Notes: generated by a model from the sequence alone, not told the origin. Shown: positions 1 through 8,891, numbered from the stretch's first letter. The stretch is 64,000 bases of DNA from Salipaludibacillus agaradhaerens (GCF_002019735.1 NZ_KV917378.1:2444869-2508868), one strand, 5' to 3'. Made by a program: numbers and translations.

Positions 1-124
1 TACTCAGCGCCATAGCTACTAATGACACATAGACAAACATTAACGAAAGGACAGCCAATACAAACGAAAGGACGGCCTTTATATTTACTTTCACAGCTCG
101 GATGCCAACATGTCGTCCAGTCAT
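1..124 (-). CDS. Membrane protein, N-terminal part only
   Basis: The gene runs off the left edge, so only the first 41 codons are seen. Translation gives a short basic start (MTGRHVGIRAVKVNIK) followed by a hydrophobic stretch beginning AVLSFVLAVLSLMFVYVSL, which looks like a transmembrane helix. The ATG at 124 follows a GAAGGAGAGGA ribosome binding site at good spacing, so the start is well supported. The pattern resembles small DUF4190-like membrane proteins, but that is a guess from one helix. Confidence 0.55.
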   Translation of the reverse strand, partial: MTGRHVGIRAVKVNIKAVLSFVLAVLSLMFVYVSLVAMALS

Positions 125-167
125 AGTCCTCTCCTTCAAACTTTATTTCTCGTATCTTCCCTTATAT

Positions 168-298
168 ATAAAACCAACCTTCAATTACCCAGCTTTCGTC
201 CTGATTGTTAGTTGAGTCAATCAGGACATGAGCGTTCGTTATTTCCCGCCTAATAGCATTACCTCTCTTTTTTGCCCCGGGGGTTACGGTTATCTGTA
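168..298 (+). repeat. Dispersed structured intergenic element, copy 1
   Basis: First of about 16 copies of a Bacillaceae-type intergenic element. The family begins ATAAAACGAACCTTCAATCA and ends TTATCTGTGATAAA. This copy is diverged but keeps the ends and the central CTCCCGCC-like segment. The rest of 125-910 shows no coding sequence that I can support. Confidence 0.7.
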
Positions 299-692
299 CT
301 AAATTTAAACAAACGTTTCATTAAATAGCCTACACATTAGAGCTCTCTAGTGACACACTTTACTTTGATATTTTCTTATCGCTTAAAGTCATCAACCAAT
401 CATCAAGGTTTTTTTTGTGATAGTAAACATTGCCATTTATTTTCATAGGAGGGACATCTGAATACGCATTAATGAGTGATCTAGCATCCTCCTTATATCC
501 ATTTTAAAGGACATATACATTTTTTCGTTAAACATTTATGAATAAAGTTATCACTATTATAATAGATACAGGCTTTCCAATGTTAGGACTAAATAATACA
601 TCTGAACTTATGATGAAAGCATTCTGAATTGGTATAAATGAGTCATGTCATAATGATGTTTTTAATGTCATAACACGAATTATATGCGGATG

Positions 693-734
693 ATAAAACG
701 AACTTTCAACGGACGGTTGATTATCTGTGATAAA
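693..734 (+). repeat. Dispersed element, 42-bp internally deleted copy
   Basis: Keeps only the first about 18 bp and last about 24 bp of the dispersed element (ATAAAACGAACTTTCAAC joined to GGACGG...TTATCTGTGATAAA). It looks like a deletion derivative, which suggests that the two ends define the mobile or structural unit. Confidence 0.6.
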
Positions 735-910
735 TAGTGGCCGAAACGTAAGACAGTGGCCCCTTGAGGATTAAGCACAGACTTTTATTCTCATTTGAAA
801 AGTTACCTTATTTATAAAAGAGAAGCCCCTGGTTATGGTAAACTATTTTCAAGGTAGCAGATCTAATTTACGTACGTATACGTGATACATAAAAAATAAG
901 GGGTGAGGAG

Positions 911-1201
911 TTGACATACATAATCATCGTGTTTTCCTTATCCATATCTACGGCTGTCTCTGTTTTAACTTTAAAAAGGAAAAATAATAAATGGTTAGCG
1001 TTATTCATGGCGTTGTGTTCAAACACTTTATTATTAGTTGTAGCTACGTTGCTTGTCCCCCTTTTAAATGATGAGGTGAGACTGTTTGGCATCGGTCAAA
1101 CTAACCTTTATCTCCTTATACTTTTTATCCCAATAATTACTTGGGTAAACTTTTTAATCCTTGAACTTCTAAGAAACAGAGGGATTAGAGCCGAACAGTG
1201 A
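911..1201 (+). CDS. Small three-helix membrane protein
   Basis: A 96-residue protein of unknown function. Hydrophobic segments lie near residues 3-20, 28-50 and 64-86, joined by short charged loops (LKRKNNK; NDEVRLFG), so it is predicted to be an integral membrane protein with three helices. The TTG start at 911 follows an AAGGGGTGAGG ribosome binding site about 7 bases upstream. No family is recognised. It stands alone, ends just before a bidirectional terminator, and faces a small minus-strand gene. Confidence 0.6.
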   Translation: MTYIIIVFSLSISTAVSVLTLKRKNNKWLALFMALCSNTLLLVVATLLVPLLNDEVRLFGIGQTNLYLLILFIPIITWVNFLILELLRNRGIRAEQ

Positions 1202-1217
1202 AAACAGGAAATTGTCG

Positions 1218-1253
1218 AAAAACCCTCCGCTTTCCCTAAGCAGAGGGTTTCTT
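1218..1253. terminator. Bidirectional rho-independent terminator
   Basis: AAACCCTC and GAGGGTTT arms with T-rich tails on both sides. It lies between the convergent genes ending at 1201 and 1265 and can serve both. Confidence 0.75.
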
Positions 1254-1264
1254 GACACATTGGG

Positions 1265-1399
1265 TTAGTTTTCTTTTACCACCGTTTGGGCAGCTCTATC
1301 AGCTCGTTTGAAATCACCACTATAGTAGACTTCTTGAGCAGAACTAAGCCCATTATGACGTTCATTTATTTTCTTGTGCGGCCACGGTTTGTTTTCCAT
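1265..1399 (-). CDS. Small hypothetical protein (44 aa)
   Basis: A short gene too small for routine ORF calling. It encodes 44 residues beginning MENKPWPHKKINERHNGLSS and ending RADRAAQTVVKEN. The ATG at 1399 follows an AAAGGAG ribosome binding site with 8-base spacing and the stop is followed by a terminator, so the gene signals are complete. The product is charged and soluble, with no membrane segment. I do not recognise the family. Confidence 0.6.
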   Translation of the reverse strand: MENKPWPHKKINERHNGLSSAQEVYYSGDFKRADRAAQTVVKEN

Positions 1400-1506
1400 A
1401 TTATCTGCTCCTTTCTATCGTGAGAATTAGTTACACTCTTCCCCTAGACCAGATCATCTAAACCTTTTTGGATACCGTTTGACTCCTGAAGCACTTTTAT
1501 GTATTA

Positions 1507-1531
1507 TTTATATCGTATAAAGCGATATAAA
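1507..1531. promoter_or_regulatory. Candidate MarR operator
   Basis: Perfect inverted repeat TTTATATCG-7 bp-CGATATAAA about 30 bp upstream of the MarR-family start. MarR regulators usually bind such palindromes in their own promoter, so autoregulation of the MarR/DUF3147 pair is the likely role (inference). Confidence 0.6.
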
Positions 1532-1559
1532 TAATAACATGGTGAAGGAGAAAAAATAG

Positions 1560-1973
1560 ATGAAAGAAGCCACGCAATTAAACGAGAAATGGACAGATAT
1601 TTATTATGCATTACACTATCCACACAATGACAAAATAACCCACCAAGCTGTACGTATCTTACAGCACATCCAAAAAAGTAGTCACTCAGGAATAAAAGAT
1701 ATTGCCTGTTATTTAGCTCTTTCTCATAATACTGCTTCAGAACATGTTAAACGCCTCATTGATAAAGGGTATATTATAAAGACAAAAGCAACAGAGGACG
1801 AGCGGAAGGTAATATTACAACTCACAACACGAGGAGAAAATATTTTACATACTAACTCATGCCTAGATGAAGAAAAACTAGCCGAGATTTTCCAATCATT
1901 AACGCCTGATGAAAAACATATGATCTTAAAGGCTTTTAGCTTATTAAGTGAGCGTGCAAAACAATGTATGTGA
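1560..1973 (+). CDS. MarR family transcriptional regulator
   Basis: A 137-residue winged-helix regulator. The central segment (about residues 35-95) holds the MarR pattern: DIACYLALSHNTASEHVKRL as helix-turn-helix, followed by KGYI...DERKVILQLTTRG as the wing. The ATG at 1560 has a GAAGGAG site 9 bases upstream. The last 10 bases overlap the start of a DUF3147 membrane protein, so the two genes are translationally coupled. A perfect palindrome in the promoter suggests autorepression. The ligand is unknown. Confidence 0.9.
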   Translation: MKEATQLNEKWTDIYYALHYPHNDKITHQAVRILQHIQKSSHSGIKDIACYLALSHNTASEHVKRLIDKGYIIKTKATEDERKVILQLTTRGENILHTNSCLDEEKLAEIFQSLTPDEKHMILKAFSLLSERAKQCM

Positions 1974-2311
1974 CGATAAAGATTTTAACATCAGCAATTA
2001 TCATCGCGATTATCTCTGAAGTAGCTAGACGTTTTCCAGTCTATGGTGGTATCCTTGCAGCGCTTCCCTTAGTTAGCTTATTAAGTATTTTGTGGCTCTC
2101 TGTACAAGGGGAATCACCTGAAGCTTTAAGCCGTTTCGCGTCAGGTGTGTTATATGGCCTTCCTGCTACTGCTATTATGTTAGCGGTCATCTACTTATCA
2201 TTGAAACACTCTCTCCCACTAGTATTCTCCTTAGCACTAGGTCTAACATCGTGGGGGATTACTCTCATTGTGCAAAATAGTGCTATCAAGCTTATTTCTA
2301 GCTTCACTTGA
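1964..2311 (+). CDS. DUF3147 family membrane protein
   Basis: A 115-residue protein with four hydrophobic segments. Its N-terminal pattern, SEVARRFPVYGGILAALPLV, is the hallmark of DUF3147 proteins of Bacillus. These are small integral membrane proteins with no known function, often next to a MarR-type gene as here. The ATG at 1964 overlaps the regulator's end by 10 bases, so the pair forms one operon that is probably controlled by the upstream palindrome. Confidence 0.8.
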   Translation: MYVTIKILTSAIIIAIISEVARRFPVYGGILAALPLVSLLSILWLSVQGESPEALSRFASGVLYGLPATAIMLAVIYLSLKHSLPLVFSLALGLTSWGITLIVQNSAIKLISSFT

Positions 2312-2327
2312 TTTTTGCCAATTACAA

Positions 2328-2585
2328 TTATATAAAGCTTATTAATAGAAACACGCCAACAATGAGCGTATATTTAATTGGGAAACCACGTCTTCTTTTT
2401 TTGAACACATCATGTCTAATATCATATGCCCAGCTGCCTAGTAAACAAACAATTGTAAGCAGTGACATGACTTCAAGAAATACAAAAGCTCGAAGAAATA
2501 TTCCCGTAACTATGACGATAAGAATAAGTGCAGCCAAACTAATTGGTAAAACTTCTAAAGCACATCTTTTAATTATTTTGTTCAT
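2328..2585 (-). CDS. Small membrane protein (85 aa)
   Basis: An 85-residue protein with hydrophobic segments near residues 11-33, 37-52 and 68-85, separated by a basic loop (DVFKKRRRGFPIK). The ATG at 2585 follows an AAGGAG site 6-7 bases upstream. The + strand frame across the same bases lacks these signals, so this strand is preferred. No family is recognised. It is convergent with DUF3147, which ends 17 bases away. Confidence 0.6.
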   Translation of the reverse strand: MNKIIKRCALEVLPISLAALILIVIVTGIFLRAFVFLEVMSLLTIVCLLGSWAYDIRHDVFKKRRRGFPIKYTLIVGVFLLISFI

Positions 2586-3275
2586 AGTCGTCTCCTTAAT
2601 AATGGTGATAGGACATACTATCTAAGTCTCTTGTGCTTAATAACGCACGATAAGTGCCGCTTTTAATAAAGTAATTCTACTTGTTGGTTAACTATTAACC
2701 TCATTATACTACTTTAGACCTTTATTAATAAGCCCTTATCGCTATGCGTTGAGACCTAATTTATAAGTGATGATTACCAGTTTTTCCACTTATGACATTC
2801 ACTAAAAAGAACAAACAGGCAACGTTTTTTGAGCATGAACGTCACAGTTGATCAACACAGTCAAGCGAACAATCGGCCGAATATGAACCTTCGGAAAATC
2901 TCTGTCTATACGAAGAAGATCAAGGGATGAGGCGTTTTTTACAGGGGTGTTTTGAATGATGCTAAAACATACTTATACACCATGTAAAAGCCATATGTTC
3001 CACCGCCTTTATGGCCAGCTTTTTATCATTTAAGCAAAAGTTACATGTAAAACTATTGTGAGGCTAACCGAAATACCGTAGACATTATGATATTCCCCTC
3101 CCTTTATATACGACAGACATGAACGATTGGGTTTAGAATATACTTTGTAATAAAGCCACCACCATGAACTTGGAAGTGCAATTTACCCAATAATTAGTTG
3201 ATATATGATGTTTAAACATCCACAAAAGCCTTATTTACGAAAAGTAAGGACTAACGTATCATTATTATATAACTA
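2586..3275. other. Intergenic, no gene seen
   Basis: About 690 bp of AT-rich sequence without an ORF that has a ribosome binding site, and without a recognisable RNA. It ends at a dispersed repeat copy. Confidence 0.5.
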
Positions 3276-3380
3276 TAAAACAAACCTTCAATCAGTGGAG
3301 GTAAAGTGAATCAGGATATTACCGGCTGCTAGCTCTCCTCTCTCTTTTGACGTAGGAGCTTTACGGATGGTTATTTGTGA
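3276..3380 (+). repeat. Dispersed element, shortened copy
   Basis: Starts ATAAAACAAACCTTCAATCA and ends ACGGATGGTTATTTGTGA. The first hairpin's right arm is missing compared with full copies. Confidence 0.65.
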
Positions 3381-3515
3381 CCACCACAAAGTAAATAGTT
3401 TTAAGATATTTATTTCTTCCATGTTTTTTAGTATTAATAGAATTCAAAACTACCTTGTGAAACACTAACATCACGTTAATCACTGCAAGATTAACATTAG
3501 ACTGGAGTTAATAAT

Positions 3516-5525
3516 ATGCCAATGGAAGAAAGTTTTAATTTTTATATCGTGGCACTCTCGATTGCCATTTCTATATTTGCCTCCTATTCGGCTTTAAGCA
3601 TCATTGCGAAAGTGTCGGCATCTCAAGGTAAAATGCGATGCTTTTGGCTCTTATCAGGCTCTTTTGTAATGGGTGCAGGTATATGGTCCATGCATTTCGT
3701 TGGTATGATCGCTGTCACTTTACATGTTCCTGTAACGTATGACGTCAAACTCACACTTTTATCGTTAGTGGTTAGTGTCTCAGCTTCATTGATAGCCTTT
3801 ATCATCACATTTCCTAAAGCCATAAACTTCCTGCATATTTGGATAGGTGGCTTAGTAATAGGAAGTGGTATAATAACGATGCATTATATTGGTATGGAAG
3901 CAATGATTATGCCGAAGGAAATGAGTCATAGTCCAGGTCTATTTTCTATATCTGTGGCGATCGCTCTCATTGCTTCATATGTCGCCCTTTTCCTTTTTAT
4001 TAAATGGCGTGATCAAACAGGTTCAAGCTGGTTAAAATGGCTGTCGGCAATCATCATGGGTTTGGCCATTTGCGGCATGCATTATACGAGTATATTAGCT
4101 ACCCAGTTTCACCCTCATTCCGAAGTCACGGATATAGTAGAGGAAGCACCTCTTAATATTTATTTACTTTTAGCTGTCACTTTAGCTATCCTTCTTATTT
4201 TAGCTGTCTCATGGGTTATAATTTTGTTCGATCGTCATGTTCTTGCTAAATTAGCTTATTCAGATACGATCACTGGACTGCCAAACCGAAATGATATGCA
4301 CCGCTACTTTCAAAGTCTGCAAGAAAGGGAGGTCATTTCGCTACTTCTAATCGACCTTGATCAGTTTAAAGCGATTAATGACACACTAGGTCATGACACA
4401 GGAGATATTCTTGTCAAATATGTTGGGCTCCGCTTAGAACATTTTACTGATCACGATCATCATGCCTTTCGCATTGGAGGAGATTCCTTTTTAATCATTA
4501 TTCAGCGACACTCCAAAGCACATGTTGAAAACATCGCTAACGACTTATTAGTCAGCTTACAAAAGCCCCATTTCATTGAAGGCAATGAGCTACGAGTCAC
4601 TGCAAGCATCGGAATTAGTATAGGCCCCGTTCACCTAGAAGGTCGTTCCACGTTACTACAGCGAGCTGAAACTGCCATGTATCAAGCTAAAGCAGCTGGA
4701 AAAAATCAGTACTGTATTTATAACGAGGACATGGGTAAGGGAGAAGTACGAAAATTTGAACTTCAAAAAGACTTACAAAGTGCCCTAGACTATGAGCAAT
4801 TTTATCTTGTTTATCAACCAAAATGGAACACTCTCAGTCATTCTTTAATTGGATTTGAAGCGTTAATTCGATGGCACCATCCTCGGGACGGCCTTATTTC
4901 TCCAGGGGAATTTATTCCCATTGCTGAAGAAAGTAGCTATATCATCCCGCTAACTAAATGGATATTAAAAACCGCCTGTATGCAAGCAAAACAATGGGAC
5001 TCAGAAGGGTATCACCTTCCCGTATCCGTCAACTTATCTTCTAGTCATTTTCGCGCTGACAATGTGGCCGAACTTGTTCGAACTGTCTTAAATGAAACTG
5101 AGCTGAGCCCACACTTGCTTGAATTAGAAATTACTGAGTCGATGATGTTATATGATCTAAATAACGTCATTGAACAATTTCAAGCCATTCGTTCACTAGG
5201 TGTTAAAATTGCCATGGACGATTTCGGCACGGGCTATTCATCTATAGGGTTACTTGATCAAATTCCATTAGACACGTTGAAATTAGACCGTGTTTTCACA
5301 CGTAACATCGACACTAAAAGTAAAAGAGCCATCGTTCGCGCCATCATCCTCATGGCAGAAAGCCTGCAAATTCAAGTCATTGCAGAAGGGGTGGAAACGC
5401 AGGAACATGTGGATTATTTAACGCAATTAGGCTGTCATTACATGCAAGGCTACTTCTACGCCAAACCAATGAAAGTAAACGACATAAATGAATGGCTTCC
5501 CCGACTATCTGCTAACATCGAATAA
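3516..5525 (+). CDS. MHYT-GGDEF-EAL cyclic-di-GMP signalling protein
   Basis: A 669-residue membrane sensor. Residues 1-240 form a seven-helix MHYT domain with the repeated motifs MHFVGM, MHYIGM and MHYTSI. These are known or proposed to bind copper and sense a gas or redox signal. A GGDEF domain follows (about 250-410), with its signature reading GGDSF near residue 321 instead of GGDEF/GGEEF. An EAL phosphodiesterase domain (about 425-660) follows, with EAL at 448, MDDFGTG and AEGVET intact. The layout resembles B. subtilis DgcW/YkoW. Because the cyclase signature is altered while the EAL side looks complete, it may act mainly as a c-di-GMP phosphodiesterase (inference). It is monocistronic, with a strong terminator 30 bases after the stop. 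Confidence 0.93.
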   Translation: MPMEESFNFYIVALSIAISIFASYSALSIIAKVSASQGKMRCFWLLSGSFVMGAGIWSMHFVGMIAVTLHVPVTYDVKLTLLSLVVSVSASLIAFIITFPKAINFLHIWIGGLVIGSGIITMHYIGMEAMIMPKEMSHSPGLFSISVAIALIASYVALFLFIKWRDQTGSSWLKWLSAIIMGLAICGMHYTSILATQFHPHSEVTDIVEEAPLNIYLLLAVTLAILLILAVSWVIILFDRHVLAKLAYSDTITGLPNRNDMHRYFQSLQEREVISLLLIDLDQFKAINDTLGHDTGDILVKYVGLRLEHFTDHDHHAFRIGGDSFLIIIQRHSKAHVENIANDLLVSLQKPHFIEGNELRVTASIGISIGPVHLEGRSTLLQRAETAMYQAKAAGKNQYCIYNEDMGKGEVRKFELQKDLQSALDYEQFYLVYQPKWNTLSHSLIGFEALIRWHHPRDGLISPGEFIPIAEESSYIIPLTKWILKTACMQAKQWDSEGYHLPVSVNLSSSHFRADNVAELVRTVLNETELSPHLLELEITESMMLYDLNNVIEQFQAIRSLGVKIAMDDFGTGYSSIGLLDQIPLDTLKLDRVFTRNIDTKSKRAIVRAIILMAESLQIQVIAEGVETQEHVDYLTQLGCHYMQGYFYAKPMKVNDINEWLPRLSANIE

Positions 5526-5556
5526 AAATGGCCCTTGATAATCGTCATGTTTCACA

Positions 5557-5586
5557 AAAGTAAGCCCCGTACGGGGCTTACTTTTT
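5557..5586. terminator. Bidirectional terminator
   Basis: Perfect palindrome AAGTAAGCCCC/GGGGCTTACTT flanked by T-rich tails on both strands. It lies between the GGDEF-EAL gene and the convergent MFS gene. Confidence 0.9.
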
Positions 5587-5676
5587 ATCACAGATTAACC
5601 GTCCGTAAACCTCCCTGAACAAAATAGAGAACGGGAAGTAACGGCCGGTAATGTGCTGATTGAAGGTTCGTTTTAG
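5584..5676 (-). repeat. Dispersed element, minus orientation
   Basis: Reverse copy: begins TTTATCACAGATTAA and ends GATTGAAGGTTCGTTTTA. It directly abuts the terminator. Confidence 0.7.
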
Positions 5677-5684
5677 ATGGATGA

Positions 5685-6971
5685 CTAAGCCAATCCTTTC
5701 TCTTCATCTTTATCCTCAGGCGGCGCCGTCCCTCTTACAAAAACATGATTCATTAACAATATAGCAACAATTCCCATAAAACTAAAAATAACCGTTAGCA
5801 CACCCGATCCCACCCATTCGCTCAACATAATAAATCCACCGGCGGAAGCAACACCTGCATACGTGAAAAACATATAAAATCCTAAAAAGGTGCTTCGAGC
5901 TTGGTCAGGAATCATGTTTGCAAGTAAAACTTGCTTTGTGGGAAGATACATAATTTCACCAATAGAGGCAAAAGCCATCGCAATCAGTAAAATAAATACC
6001 ACATCACTATGGCTTAAAATCACATACCCTGCAGCATACATAGTAAGACCTGTTACCAATACGACACGTTCATTTAATCGCTTTATAATAGAGACGATGA
6101 TAGCTGTTAAACAGACGATAATTAGTGTATTTTGAGACTTTAACAAACCGATAAGTTGCGTGCCGTCCACGTCTAACGGTATAAACGGGGCCACTGCTTG
6201 TGGCGTAGTCATTTCATTTACAAATCTTATTCCCATCACATTCGTCAATTGCTCCTCAAGTGATACAATAAGTAGGTGCGCTCCTACAAACACTATAAAC
6301 AAGCGATGACCAGCCAAACGTTTTAACAGTATTAGTCCTCCCTTATTCCCATTAAAATTTGGCCAATTGCTACAACTCCTCACCTTTTTTTCTGGTACAT
6401 GCGTTTCACGAATACAACTAGCCGTGACGATAATTGAAACACATGTACAACTAGCAACACCGAGAAATAAATAAAAATGGTGGTTTGCGAACAAGAAAGC
6501 ACCAGCCATCCCGCCAATGGCAGTGGCTAAATTGCGAAGCCAGTAGGACAATGTATAGATCGTCCTTCTTTCTCCCGGGGCACTAGCGTCAATAATGAGC
6601 GCTTGATAAACTGGCTCTGCCGCTCCAGTGGAAAATTGAATGAAGAGATACAAGACAAACGTGATGTAAGGCAAAGTAAGCCACGCTGAGTTTACGAAAG
6701 CTACGGCTAAAAAACCAACAGCAACGACGCTTTCAGCTAGTAATATCACTTTTTTCCTGCCTACCTTATCTGCCCAAAAGCCACCACACAACGTTCCAAT
6801 GACACTGGCAATCATAACGCCGATAAACATCATTCCGGTCGTAACGCGACCAAGCATGGATAAAAAATACACGATGATATAAGGTAAAACAGACATCGTC
6901 CCTATCGTTGTTAAAAATTGAAGACATAATCGTATTTGTATAGCCCGATCCACGTGGAATATGTTCATCAT
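5685..6971 (-). CDS. MFS transporter (DHA1-type efflux)
   Basis: A 428-residue major facilitator with about 12 hydrophobic segments. The loop-2/3 motif appears as GGFWADKVGRKKVILL (motif A) near residues 63-78. The hydrophilic central loop is short. The gene lies 60 bases downstream of a TetR regulator on the same strand, with a palindrome in the gap, which is the usual layout of a repressor-controlled drug pump. The substrate cannot be read from sequence. The ATG pair at 6971 and 6968 is preceded by an AAGGAGATAAT site. Confidence 0.85.
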   Translation of the reverse strand: MMNIFHVDRAIQIRLCLQFLTTIGTMSVLPYIIVYFLSMLGRVTTGMMFIGVMIASVIGTLCGGFWADKVGRKKVILLAESVVAVGFLAVAFVNSAWLTLPYITFVLYLFIQFSTGAAEPVYQALIIDASAPGERRTIYTLSYWLRNLATAIGGMAGAFLFANHHFYLFLGVASCTCVSIIVTASCIRETHVPEKKVRSCSNWPNFNGNKGGLILLKRLAGHRLFIVFVGAHLLIVSLEEQLTNVMGIRFVNEMTTPQAVAPFIPLDVDGTQLIGLLKSQNTLIIVCLTAIIVSIIKRLNERVVLVTGLTMYAAGYVILSHSDVVFILLIAMAFASIGEIMYLPTKQVLLANMIPDQARSTFLGFYMFFTYAGVASAGGFIMLSEWVGSGVLTVIFSFMGIVAILLMNHVFVRGTAPPEDKDEEKGLA

Positions 6972-6987
6972 TATCTCCTTAAATATA

Positions 6988-7007
6988 ATGATCGATTAAT
7001 CAATCAT
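6988..7007. promoter_or_regulatory. Candidate TetR operator between tetR and MFS gene
   Basis: Near-perfect palindrome ATGATCGATT/AATCAATCAT with one mismatch. The similar site upstream of tetR (7660-7679) shares the GATTGATTA core, so both may bind the same repressor (inference). Confidence 0.55.
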
Positions 7008-7032
7008 TTATTTGTGTAAAAAAAGGACCTTT

Positions 7033-7635
7033 TTAATGGTATCTCGGTCCAAATAATTGCAAAGCGATTGGAATAAACTTTGCCCATAGATCACTTGCGG
7101 GTTCATCGATTAAATTTAATCTAAGTCCCATTAATAAACTTGTATAACCAGTCACCGTATGCTCTATTTCCTGCTCCAATAAAACTCCTTTCTGCTGACC
7201 ATTCTCTACAAGGCGAGCCACTTTCCCTTTTAGCGTCTCATGGAAAGCGTCCAATTCCTCAAACGTCTCAGGAAACAAATTGTGATGGCTGATCACATAG
7301 GAAACAAGATTTAAATAAGCACTTAACGAGGCATATGTCGCAATATGTTGGCCAATCATGTTCTCAAGCTCCTCTAATGGCTTTTCTGACGCATCATCAA
7401 AATCTAATATCTTTTTGGAAAAATGATCTAGTGGTTCCGTGACAGCCGCATGAAATAACGTCTCTTTCGTCTCAAAGTATGTAAACACGCTTCCGAAACT
7501 GATTCCTGCTTTTGCAGCCACTTGTTTGATCGTCGTGCCTTCATACCCCGCCTCTGCAAATAAGACAATCGCAGTCTCTAAAATGCGTGCTCGCTTTTGC
7601 TTCATTTTTTCTTTCTGTGCTTCTGACAATGGCAT
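7033..7635 (-). CDS. TetR/AcrR family transcriptional regulator
   Basis: A 200-residue regulator. The N-terminal helix-turn-helix (about residues 18-62) reads TTIKQVAAKAGISFGSVFTY followed by FETKETLF, typical of TetR. The C-terminal 130 residues form the variable ligand domain. It is followed by an MFS pump on the same strand. Palindromes sharing a core sit both upstream of this gene and in front of the pump, suggesting that it represses itself and the transporter until a ligand binds. Confidence 0.9.
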   Translation of the reverse strand: MPLSEAQKEKMKQKRARILETAIVLFAEAGYEGTTIKQVAAKAGISFGSVFTYFETKETLFHAAVTEPLDHFSKKILDFDDASEKPLEELENMIGQHIATYASLSAYLNLVSYVISHHNLFPETFEELDAFHETLKGKVARLVENGQQKGVLLEQEIEHTVTGYTSLLMGLRLNLIDEPASDLWAKFIPIALQLFGPRYH

Positions 7636-7659
7636 AATTTATCTCTCCCTAAACTTCAC

Positions 7660-7679
7660 GATTGATTACTTAATCATTC
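7660..7679. promoter_or_regulatory. Candidate TetR operator upstream of tetR
   Basis: GATTGATTA-CT-TAATCATTC, one mismatch between arms, 25 bases upstream of the tetR start. It matches the palindrome in front of the MFS gene. Confidence 0.55.
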
Positions 7680-7821
7680 ATAAAGTATATGGGATTCCCC
7701 TTCAAAAGTAAACCGCTTTTAGCTATATATTTTTATGGTGAAATAGTAGAAAAGCATTGTTCTGACTAGCTATCTGCGCAGTAAACTTTTTTAAAATTCT
7801 AGTAAGTTTTTTTGTTACATT

Positions 7822-7918
7822 ATAAAACGAACCTTCAATCAGTAGGCGGTCTTCGTTCTTCTCCCGCTGATTGGTAACTGAGTGAATCAGGACATTAGCG
7901 TCCGTTATCTGTGATAAA
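7822..7918 (+). repeat. Dispersed element lacking the third hairpin
   Basis: The first hairpin is present, then GCGTCCG runs straight into TTATCTGTGATAAA. The CTCCCGCC...GGGAG hairpin is absent. The rest of 7636-8112 has no gene. Confidence 0.7.
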
Positions 7919-8112
7919 CCATCATCGTTTTATTATAATCACTAGCCAACATAATTTAAAAATGACACTATGCATCACCTTGTTGTGCCATTTTCACTTG
8001 CCTTATCATATAGGCATACTTTGGGCCGTCTCTTTTAAATATTTAACCATCCTTAACGTGCTAAGTGTATGATGAATGTCAAACTTCACGCCACGCTGTC
8101 TCTTTACATGAG

Positions 8113-8760
8113 TCAATAACGAAAACGGGCCTTTACCCTCGCTGTTATTTCCAAATCCCCTGGTTCAATAGGCGTCGCCATCATCGTTTCCATAGCTAGC
8201 GTTCTTAACGGCCGTACCAAATCATAACTCTCCTCCTCTATTTTGACGGGTGTCGTATCAAGTGTTAAATTGAGCGTATCTGATAAGCTAACCGCCTTCG
8301 CTACCGCATCTTCTACCGCCCTATTTAAAGCGATTTTATAGTAGTAAGCATCATCACCTAGTGAAAAAGAAATATGAGAGATATAATTAGCTCCTGCATT
8401 TACAGCTAAATCAACGATGTCACCTAACCCCTCAACTGTTGGAAGTGTGACAGTGACTTGATTTGTAACATCATACGTATCAAAAACCTGTTGCCCATCG
8501 ACAAAATGGTAGCGTGGTTGCACAGTGTATACGGTCGTTTGAATGTTTTCCTTAGGAATACCAGAGTCCCCTAACACATCCATTACCTCTCCCATTATCA
8601 AGGCATTACGCCGCTGCACTTCACTAAGCTCATCTCCTTCTGTTACGACCCCAATCTGAATAGTCGCAGTGTCAGGTATCGTACGAACTGCACCCTCTCC
8701 CATAACCGTTATACTACGAGACAAGGAAGAATACCTTTGCTCTCCATATAGATAGTACAT
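8113..8760 (-). CDS. SIMPL domain (DUF541) protein
   Basis: A 215-residue protein covering one SIMPL domain (about residues 17-214). It has the typical start ITVMGEGAVRTIPDTATIQI and the conserved block RAVEDAVAKAVSLSDTLNL. Family members such as YggE have been linked to oxidative-stress tolerance, but the biochemical role is unclear. There is no signal peptide, so it is predicted to be cytoplasmic, whereas many relatives are exported. It is separated from the upstream symporter gene by a strong terminator and is therefore probably transcribed alone. Confidence 0.8.
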   Translation of the reverse strand: MYYLYGEQRYSSLSRSITVMGEGAVRTIPDTATIQIGVVTEGDELSEVQRRNALIMGEVMDVLGDSGIPKENIQTTVYTVQPRYHFVDGQQVFDTYDVTNQVTVTLPTVEGLGDIVDLAVNAGANYISHISFSLGDDAYYYKIALNRAVEDAVAKAVSLSDTLNLTLDTTPVKIEEESYDLVRPLRTLAMETMMATPIEPGDLEITARVKARFRY

Positions 8761-8828
8761 CTAAATCCCCCTTTCGCACTTTTAATGAATGTATACATCA
8801 TTAATAAGGAATTTAGTCTAAATAAAAA

Positions 8829-8867
8829 ATGGGACAGTGTTCAAAAGTCACCTTTTGAACACTGTCC
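8829..8867 (-). terminator. Terminator after symporter gene
   Basis: 16-bp perfect arms GGACAGTGTTCAAAAG / CTTTTGAACACTGTCC with a 4-base loop and a T-run on the minus strand. Confidence 0.9.
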
Positions 8868-8891
8868 TTCTTTATAACATCATCATGCAGC

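Noticed and set aside
2308-2625. 105-codon plus-strand ORF opposite the 85-residue membrane protein
   Set aside because: Shadow frame. The minus-strand gene has a proper ribosome binding site and membrane-protein pattern.
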